From the NCBI GenBank assembly GCA_965146665.1, contig CBCTHE010000014.1:8706-72705 (forward strand): DNA of 64,000 nt, given 5' to 3'. The stretch's first letter is position 1. Each line of letters begins with the position of its first letter. A program made the position numbers and the translations under genes. The DNA is from Ructibacterium sp965146665 (GTDB lineage Bacteria; Bacillota; Clostridia; Monoglobales; Monoglobaceae). The notes below the pieces were generated by a model that worked only from the letters and a program-made list of their open reading frames with translations, did not search any database and was not told the DNA's origin. Below, in pieces: positions 58,664 to 64,000 of this stretch.

Positions 58664-60703
58664 TTATTCCGCAACCCAAACATAGCCAGTATAGCCGTCA
58701 TAGGATGATGCGGTTGTGTATAGCTTTAGCCAAACGGTATTTCCATCCGAGGAAACCGCATAGTCATAGACACTTTTGAGACCGCTGGAATTATAAGTCA
58801 AGCTTGAGGCACTGCTGTAATTGGGGGAGTAGTAAAGGGTTTGATAGGATGTGACATATACGCCGTTGCGCAGATAAGTTTTTCCCCGCTCCTCAGCCTT
58901 TTCCTTTCTAATCTTCAACTCTGCGGCCGCCTTTTCGGCGGCTGCTTTCCTTTCAGCCGCCGCTTTTGCGTCTGCTTCCGCTTTTTTTTGCCGCTGAATC
59001 TCAGTTTCAAGGCCTTCTTCATCAATGACCTCCAAAGTGTATTGCGCGTCGCTTAGCACCAAGCTCTTCGTACCCTCTGTGGACACAGAAAAGATAACAT
59101 TATTTTTTGCCAGGACAGAATCCTGATTGTCGCTTTTCAATTCGGCGCTCAGCCTGTTAAGTCCCGTAATGCTGATCTTTGAGTTTTCTTTTTCCTCACC
59201 CTTTTCATACAGCAGGAACTGGCCGTCGTCTGTGATCTTATAGGCGGCGCCCAACTCCTTGTTTTTATAAATCCCGGCAATATCTGCAAGCATCAGCTTT
59301 TTTTCGTAGATAACCTGATTCTGTAAAATAATCATGTCATATTGTGTACAGTCGTCTACGAGCGTCAGAGGCGCGCCGCCGTCAACAATCAAATTCAAAG
59401 CCTGATCCTCAGAAGTTGTGAAGCAGATATATTTTCCGTTTTCGCTTGCCATAAAATTCGTCAGCAGCTGGGCGATCATTTTGTTGTTTTGCTTTATATG
59501 ATCGGTATCCTTCAGTATACTGTTTAAAAACAGCTGACTATCCTTATTCTCAAACAGCAGACTGTTGTCAAAAACCCTGACATCCGTAATATCCGAGGAG
59601 ACCTTTATTTTTTCCTTTTCATCATAGGAAAGATACAGATTGCCGTCATGGTCAATAAAGGCGCTGTTTTTGCCATTGGGACTAAACGCAAGCCTTGCGA
59701 CATCCGAGCAAACTTTGGTCTTGTCCCCTTTGCTGATTTCATCGGTGAATTTGGAAAGATTTTTATAGGTATTCTCGTGAATCCGGGGAAGCTTTTTCAA
59801 ATATACGGAACTCTCGTCGTTTAGATAATACAAACGGCCGTTGGCGGTGATGTGAAAACTCCGTACGTTTGAAGCGAGCTTGACAGAATCTCCGCCTTTG
59901 ATCACGGCATACAGTTCCCCGTAATCCCTCTCCCAATTATACCCGCCTGTGAACAGCGCCATCAGCCCGTCGGGCGTGACGCGCAAATTGCCAATGTCAG
60001 TTACCGAGATTCTCTGGGCTTCACTGTCATTTGAAAACTTGACATAATATATACCGTCTGTATTTATGTATGAATAGGCCGCGGTGTCCGCATAGGACGT
60101 GAAAGCCTTTACCTCGCCGGCCAGTTTCTCTTTATTGGAGCCGGTACTCCAGCTGTATAAACTGTTGTCCGCGGTAACAAAGAGACCGCTGCTGCCATTG
60201 TCTGCCAAACTGTAATTTGACCTTGCGTTTTCTTTGGAAAGACCCGACGCAACTTTTTCTTTTTCTGCCCCAATTTTTTGGACATAGAAATCTGCCTCTG
60301 CGCTGCCCTCGTCTGTCGTTTCCACCAGATAAGCAATGGCGGTCTCATCCTCGGAAAAGCAGAAGGAGGATTTTACCACCCCGCCCGCTATCTTGATTTT
60401 ATCCTGTCCGTGAAGATAGAGATATAATTCATTTTCTTTATTCAGCACCAGAAGATTTTGTGATTGAGGAGCAATTACAAATTCATCCTTCTGTGCTGTT
60501 TCGGCAATTCGTTCTTTTTCACCGTTTATATCCAGACAGTATAGCTCTCCGATATTGATATCCTCCGAACCGCCAAGAAACATCACCGAACTTGGCGCCG
60601 GATCCGCTTCGGCTTCCTTAAAAACAGGAATGGCGAGGTCGCAGGCAGATAGAAAGATGGTCCCCATCAGCATGATCCATAAAAGTACAGCATATTTTTT
60701 CAT
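58664..60703 (-). CDS. Lipoprotein with beta-propeller-like repeats, coiled coil and C-terminal SH3-like domain
   Basis: The 679-residue exported protein has a lipobox (FLSAC, about residue 21). About 530 residues follow, made of repeated strands with Asp/Asn turns (ELYCLDINGEKERIAE, ENELYLYLHGQDKIKIAGG, DGNLYLSYDEKEKIKVSSD) that suggest a TolB- or WD-like propeller. Next is an Ala/Lys/Glu-rich helix at about 585-620 (AEADAKAAAERKAAAEKAA), and finally an SH3b-like domain (GVYVTSYQTLYYSPNYSS, YTGYVWVAE). The start is ATG 60703. Codon use is less GC-rich than in the core genes. A wall-binding sensor or scaffold is plausible, but unproven. Confidence 0.75.
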   Translation of the reverse strand: MKKYAVLLWIMLMGTIFLSACDLAIPVFKEAEADPAPSSVMFLGGSEDINIGELYCLDINGEKERIAETAQKDEFVIAPQSQNLLVLNKENELYLYLHGQDKIKIAGGVVKSSFCFSEDETAIAYLVETTDEGSAEADFYVQKIGAEKEKVASGLSKENARSNYSLADNGSSGLFVTADNSLYSWSTGSNKEKLAGEVKAFTSYADTAAYSYINTDGIYYVKFSNDSEAQRISVTDIGNLRVTPDGLMALFTGGYNWERDYGELYAVIKGGDSVKLASNVRSFHITANGRLYYLNDESSVYLKKLPRIHENTYKNLSKFTDEISKGDKTKVCSDVARLAFSPNGKNSAFIDHDGNLYLSYDEKEKIKVSSDITDVRVFDNSLLFENKDSQLFLNSILKDTDHIKQNNKMIAQLLTNFMASENGKYICFTTSEDQALNLIVDGGAPLTLVDDCTQYDMIILQNQVIYEKKLMLADIAGIYKNKELGAAYKITDDGQFLLYEKGEEKENSKISITGLNRLSAELKSDNQDSVLAKNNVIFSVSTEGTKSLVLSDAQYTLEVIDEEGLETEIQRQKKAEADAKAAAERKAAAEKAAAELKIRKEKAEERGKTYLRNGVYVTSYQTLYYSPNYSSASSLTYNSSGLKSVYDYAVSSDGNTVWLKLYTTASSYDGYTGYVWVAE

Positions 60704-60738
60704 AAAATTCCCCACCCCAACTATGTATTATTATAGAA

Positions 60739-60767
60739 AATATATCATAGATAAAAAAATTTGTCAA
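60739..60767 (-). promoter_or_regulatory. Promoter of the two-lipoprotein operon
   Basis: Reading leftwards, TTGACA and TATATT are separated by 17 bp, about 36 bases before the start codon. Confidence 0.8.
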
Positions 60768-60807
60768 CAAAGACGAAATATTGTCGTTTGATGAAGCTGC
60801 GTGGAAA

Positions 60808-60873
60808 GAGCCCGGAGGCTCCGGCGGCGCATAAGAGGGCAACCCTTATGCTTCCGTCAGATGATCCGGGCTC
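60808..60873 (-). terminator. Nested hairpin terminator over the lipoprotein stop codon
   Basis: The outer stem GAGCCCGGA / TCCGGGCTC encloses an inner stem GCATAAG / CTTATGC. The right arms include the last codons and stop of the 60.85-kb gene. On the minus strand, the outer stem is followed by TTTCC. Confidence 0.6.
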
Positions 60874-61928
60874 ATTTTTCTCACAATCGTTTTCTGCCGT
60901 GTGCTTTCATACAGGTTCCACAGATCCGCCTGCTGCTGCCGCAGGCTTTTGCTGGTATAGAGCTTTTTGTCCTTGACCGCGCAGACGCAGACCAGGCCGC
61001 TGGCCTGCTGAAAGACCAGCCAGCCGTCAGCGAAAATGGATTTTTGCCACTGTATCCGGCCGGGGGACAGGCTCTTTCCCATATCCTCCAGAATGATTTC
61101 CCTCTCCGCCGCGCCGGTCCCGTCAGCCGTATACTGAACCAGACGGAATCCGCGGCCCGCTCCGTTTTCCTCAATGGCCTCCCGCGCAAAGAGAAAATGC
61201 CTGCCGTCTCTGTAAAAGACGCCCGCAAGATCGCGCGGGTTTAAGTGCTCCGCACAATCTGCGTATACAAACAGGTCGGCGGTGCTGAAATCCCGCAGAT
61301 CAAGGGTACAGCTTCCGGTCTCGTAAAATATCCGGCAGGTGTTTTCGTCCAAGGGCTTCCAGAACGCGCCAGGGTCGTGCAGATATGGCGCCGGCTTTGC
61401 TTTGCCGTCATAGATCAGCTTTTTTGCGTCTTTTTCCGTATCAATGGACAAAAGGTTTTCCCGATCCTCTGCCAGGGCGGCAAACCGAAGCCGGGCTCCC
61501 TGCCGGAACATCTGAAATTCCTTTCCGTACCGCAGAAATTCCTCCATTTCAATCAGCCGTTCGGCGGTCCCAGTCTCCAGAGATACCCGGATGAAAAAGG
61601 AGGAATAGGTCTGGTTATCGCTGGGATGCCGGGCAAAAAAATAAATATACGGAGGGATGATGACGTGCTGGGCAGACTGCAGTGTCTTTTCACTTTTGGT
61701 GACGCTGTGGTGGTCTACTTCAAATTTCAGCTCGCCCCGGTAAAACAAGGCGTTTTGAAAAACAGTCCAGCCGTCGTCATAGTACCGAAGGTCGGCGGAG
61801 AGCTGCTTAGACTGCACCGGCCCGAACACCACGCCCTGTTCGTCCGGAGCCGAAGGACGGCAGCTCTGGGGCGTACAGCCGGACAGAAGGAGAACCGCGG
61901 CCAGAAAAATAATGATTTTTCTTCGCAT
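60846..61928 (-). CDS. Lipoprotein divergent from an XRE regulator
   Basis: The 360-residue protein has a lipoprotein signal peptide ending VLLLSGC (about residue 18), with AAGGAGG before ATG 61928. The rest is beta-rich, with repeated aromatic/charged strands (RYYDDGWTVFQNALFYRGEL, IYFFARHPSDNQTYSSFFIRV, GVFYRDGRHFLFAREAIEE), possibly another propeller, like its neighbour. No enzymatic motif is seen. It diverges from a 117-residue XRE regulator with overlapping promoters, so that regulator likely controls it. Confidence 0.65.
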   Translation of the reverse strand: MRRKIIIFLAAVLLLSGCTPQSCRPSAPDEQGVVFGPVQSKQLSADLRYYDDGWTVFQNALFYRGELKFEVDHHSVTKSEKTLQSAQHVIIPPYIYFFARHPSDNQTYSSFFIRVSLETGTAERLIEMEEFLRYGKEFQMFRQGARLRFAALAEDRENLLSIDTEKDAKKLIYDGKAKPAPYLHDPGAFWKPLDENTCRIFYETGSCTLDLRDFSTADLFVYADCAEHLNPRDLAGVFYRDGRHFLFAREAIEENGAGRGFRLVQYTADGTGAAEREIILEDMGKSLSPGRIQWQKSIFADGWLVFQQASGLVCVCAVKDKKLYTSKSLRQQQADLWNLYESTRQKTIVRKMSPDHLTEA

Positions 61929-61983
61929 CTGCCTGCCTCCTTCTCTTATGGGATAATAACTATAATTCATATAATTTATAATT

Positions 61984-62012
61984 ACTATAACATGTTGAAT
62001 GTAAAATGTCAA
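61984..62012 (-). promoter_or_regulatory. Lipoprotein gene promoter, overlapping the divergent one
   Basis: Reading leftwards, TTGACA and TATAGT are separated by 17 bp. It occupies the same DNA as the rightward promoter at 61995-62024. Confidence 0.85.
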
Positions 62013-62024
62013 GGGGACTATAAT
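61995..62024 (+). promoter_or_regulatory. XRE regulator promoter, overlapping the divergent one
   Basis: TTGAAT and TATAAT are separated by 18 bp. The palindrome CTATAATAATTATAG at 62018-62032 covers the -10 box. ACTATAA motifs recur at 61959, 61984, 62017 and 62052, making this a likely operator region. Confidence 0.75.
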
Positions 62025-62044
62025 AATTATAGGCGGTGATAGAA

Positions 62045-62398
62045 ATGCTTAACTATAATATAGGAAAAAGAATCAGGCACCTGCGGACAGAACTGAGGAT
62101 TTCCCAGGAACAGCTGGCTCTGTGCGCGGAGATCACCCCGGCTTATTTGGGACAGATTGAACGGAGCGAAAAAAATCCGACCGTCAGAGTGATCGAAAAG
62201 ATTTCCGATATCTTCGGCATGACCCTTTCGGAGTTTTTCGCGGATCCGGCGCCGGAAGCCCAGCCCGCGAAGGCGGGGGAGGCATATGTGCGCCAGCTGG
62301 TGTTTGAAATGCGGGAGCTTGCGCCTGCCGAGCAGAGAGAACTGCTGAAGCTGGTCCGGGGGATTGTCCGGTTTAGGCATCTGGGAGAAAAAGAATAA
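62045..62398 (+). CDS. XRE-family helix-turn-helix regulator
   Basis: The 117-residue protein has a Cro/CI HTH at about 4-65 (IGKRIRHLRTELRISQEQLAL, AYLGQIERSEKNPTVRVIEKI, FGMTLSEFF), a Pro/Ala linker, and a C-terminal helix (VFEMRELAPAEQRELLKLVRGI), as in SinR-type repressors. The start is ATG 62045 with a GGCGGTGAT site. It is divergent from the lipoprotein gene and probably represses both itself and that gene through the AT-rich palindrome; this is inferred from layout. A terminator follows. Confidence 0.88.
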   Translation: MLNYNIGKRIRHLRTELRISQEQLALCAEITPAYLGQIERSEKNPTVRVIEKISDIFGMTLSEFFADPAPEAQPAKAGEAYVRQLVFEMRELAPAEQRELLKLVRGIVRFRHLGEKE

Positions 62399-62434
62399 GG
62401 AACCCGCTTGTCAGTCAAGGGGTTCCCTTTTTTC
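62399..62434 (+). terminator. Terminator after the XRE gene
   Basis: The GGAACCC / GGGTTCC stem is followed by CTTTTTT. Confidence 0.85.
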
Positions 62435-62462
62435 GATTCAAATAATTTTAGCTTTCCGTCCG

Positions 62463-63776
62463 CTATGCCTCCATCTTCCAAAAGGCCGCGCTGTAGGGGG
62501 CAAGTTCGCTCCCCGAGCCAAAGTCGTGAACCAGCCCTGTGATCAGGTCAGTGGCCTTTCCGCAGCCCGCGTCAAAGTGGGCGGTATACGCCTCGCTGTC
62601 CGCGTTGATTGCCACCAGCACACGCTCCCTGTCGGTTTTCCGCTCAAAGATCACCTGCTTGTTGGTGAGAACCACCTGCCGGAATCCGCCGCGGCAAAGA
62701 GCGCCGCTCTCCCTGTGCGCCCTGGCAAGGGCGCTGATCCAGCCGGTGAGAGCGTTTTCCAGGGGCTTTGCAAAACAGGGGCGCAGGCTTTCGTCAGAGC
62801 CCGGCTCCTTGACCCCCTCAGCACCCCACTCGCTTCCGTAATAGATGCACGGAATACCCGGCATGCCAAAAAGCAGGGCATAGATCAGGGGCAGGTGCGC
62901 CTTGTTGGTAAGCTGGCTGGCGATGCGGGTCACGTCGTGGTTGTCCACAAAGCAGAGCAGGTGCATACCCTTGTAAAGGGTCCACTGCTCCGGCCCGAAC
63001 TGCCGCAGGAGGGAGTGGGTGATCTCAAACAGATTCATGGAGTTGAAGCTGGAATACAGTCCTTTATAGCACTCATAGTTGGTACAGCTGTGGAGCAAGC
63101 CCTCCCCCACGAACTGGTTATAGTCCCCGTGGAGCAGTTCGCCCACCAGGAAGAAGTCCGGTTTCAGGCCGTCGCAGAATTGCCGAAGACGCCGGAGAAA
63201 GTCCCTGTCCAGGCAATAGGCCACGTCCAGCCGAAGCCCGTCAATGTCAAAATCCCGGACCCATCCCGCAATACAGGAAAACAGATGCTCAATCACTTCC
63301 TCGTTCCGGAGGTTGAGCCTCACCAGCTCATAGTGCCCCTCCCAGCCCTCGTACCAGAAGCCATCGTCATAGTTGCTGTTCCCGTCAAAGCTGATGTGAA
63401 ACCAGTCCCGGTAAGGGGAGTCCCATTTCTTTTCCAGCACATCCTGAAAGGCCCAAAACCCGCGGCCCACATGGTTAAATACCCCGTCCAGCACCACTCG
63501 GATGCCGTTTGCGTGCAGGGCGCCGCAGACGGACCGAAAGTCCCCGTTTGTGCCGAGCCGGGTGTCAATTTTCCGAAAGTCCCGGGTGTCGTAGCCGTGG
63601 GAATCCGACTCAAAGACCGGGGAGAGATACACCGCGTTTGCACCTGTCTTTTGGATGTGCTCCGCCCAATCGGCCAGCTTCAGGATCCGGGAGGCGGGCA
63701 CGCCGTCGTTGACATAGGGCGCGCCGCAGAAGCCGATGGGATAAACCTGATAAAAAACACTTTCATAAGCCCACAT
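62463..63776 (-). CDS. GH13 alpha-amylase family glycosidase (cyclomaltodextrinase/neopullulanase-like)
   Basis: The 437-residue cytoplasmic enzyme starts MWAYESVFYQVYPIGFCG; ATG 63776 has a GGAG 6 bases ahead, while 63788 would add 4 residues. The GH13 motifs are present: DGVFNHVG (region I), DGLRLDVAYCLD with the catalytic Asp (II), FLVGELLHGD with the catalytic Glu (III) and FVDNHDVTR (IV). A small C-terminal beta domain follows. The short length, lack of signal peptide and N-terminal WAYESVFYQ type fit intracellular enzymes that open cyclodextrins or trim short maltodextrins. No other starch genes are adjacent. Confidence 0.92.
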   Translation of the reverse strand: MWAYESVFYQVYPIGFCGAPYVNDGVPASRILKLADWAEHIQKTGANAVYLSPVFESDSHGYDTRDFRKIDTRLGTNGDFRSVCGALHANGIRVVLDGVFNHVGRGFWAFQDVLEKKWDSPYRDWFHISFDGNSNYDDGFWYEGWEGHYELVRLNLRNEEVIEHLFSCIAGWVRDFDIDGLRLDVAYCLDRDFLRRLRQFCDGLKPDFFLVGELLHGDYNQFVGEGLLHSCTNYECYKGLYSSFNSMNLFEITHSLLRQFGPEQWTLYKGMHLLCFVDNHDVTRIASQLTNKAHLPLIYALLFGMPGIPCIYYGSEWGAEGVKEPGSDESLRPCFAKPLENALTGWISALARAHRESGALCRGGFRQVVLTNKQVIFERKTDRERVLVAINADSEAYTAHFDAGCGKATDLITGLVHDFGSGSELAPYSAAFWKMEA

Positions 63777-63938
63777 AACAATCTCCATTCTGCCGCTCCG
63801 CAAGACGATGTATTTTAAGAAAAATCTCCAATGCGGAGCTGAAATTAGGAGATTTATAAATCCGCGGGAAACCGCATTGAAAAATACGGCTTCCGCAAAA
63901 GTACAGCTTTTGTCAAAAACAGGATGCACCCTATTCCG

Positions 63939-64000
63939 CTAGATATAAATCCGAGGCAATGACTGACACGGCGTTGTTGCTGATACGCTCGTATCCCTCT
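63939..64000 (-). CDS. C-terminal end of a minus-strand gene, possibly a PhoU or Na+/phosphate cotransporter-like protein
   Basis: Twenty-odd codons before a stop at 63939 read EGYERISNNAVSVIASDLYL. The YERISNNAVSV pattern resembles the YERIGDHAVNI-type helix of PhoU domains, including those at the end of Na+/phosphate cotransporters. The rest of the gene lies outside the window, so the call is weak. Confidence 0.35.
   Translation of the reverse strand, partial: RDTSVSATTPCQSLPRIYI

Overview
The window is about 64 kb of chromosome from a GC-rich, low-redundancy genome that fits the class Clostridia (Bacillota). The evidence is Gram-positive promoters (TTGACA/17/TATAAT), strong AAGGAGG ribosome binding sites, frequent TTG/GTG starts, S-layer-homology (SLH) surface proteins, lipoproteins, a PrsA-like foldase, the short clostridial form of ThiC, and a GerS-like lipoprotein next to alanine racemase, an arrangement known from spore-forming clostridia. 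The genus cannot be fixed from the sequence alone.

Layout. 1-11 kb: K+-dependent membrane pyrophosphatase (5' end cut by the window), a flavin-barrel protein, ruvC, argG-argH, a transaldolase-like aldolase, HU and FtsK. 11-19 kb: metF, a 590-bp gap with a cluster of DnaA boxes, leuA, an SLH-anchored M13 metallopeptidase, and a fused orphan sugar-permease homologue that seems to have lost its ATPase-coupling loops. 18.5-30.3 kb: a DUF1858 redox protein, yceD-rpmF, glmU-pth-mfd, a membrane-anchored parvulin foldase, and an FHA-SEDS-PBP cell-wall cluster. 30.4-33 kb: an AT-rich accessory patch with a broken XRE regulator, two divergent ribbon-helix-helix-like genes sharing a striking operator, an unknown protein, an XRE regulator and structured non-coding repeats. 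33-41 kb: a zinc-ribbon protein, a small conserved protein, a strongly structured candidate RNA (raiA-like), uxaC-kdgK for hexuronate use, a large SLH surface protein and a methyltransferase. 41-46 kb: a small membrane protein, an AcpS-NnrD fusion, a GerS-like lipoprotein, alr, and a mazF toxin with no visible antitoxin. 46-54 kb: a thiamine operon under a TPP riboswitch (thiC-thiD-thiM-thiE-HAD), then a gluzincin-like protein, a polysaccharide deacetylase, a P-loop kinase and mutY. 54-64 kb: mostly minus strand, with a lone fumarase alpha subunit behind valS, three lipoproteins, an XRE regulator divergent from one of them, and a GH13 amylase.

How the genes work together. Housekeeping groups dominate: arginine and thiamine synthesis, peptidoglycan precursor supply and polymerisation (glmU, SEDS protein, PBP, alr), and DNA repair or segregation (ruvC, mfd, mutY, ftsK). 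No phage, transposase, integrase, CRISPR array, rRNA or tRNA gene was seen.

Most unusual signals: (1) two divergent promoters at 31.06-31.16 kb whose 17-bp spacers are built from GTGAACC operator half-sites; (2) inverted repeat copies at 30.57 and 31.54 kb made of consecutive hairpins whose stems carry compensatory changes; (3) the raiA-like RNA at 33.94 kb, with a 19-nt piece repeated in inverse orientation 8.5 kb away; (4) the DnaA-box cluster between metF and leuA; (5) overlapping face-to-face promoters at 62 kb; (6) the fused permease and the AcpS-NnrD fusion.
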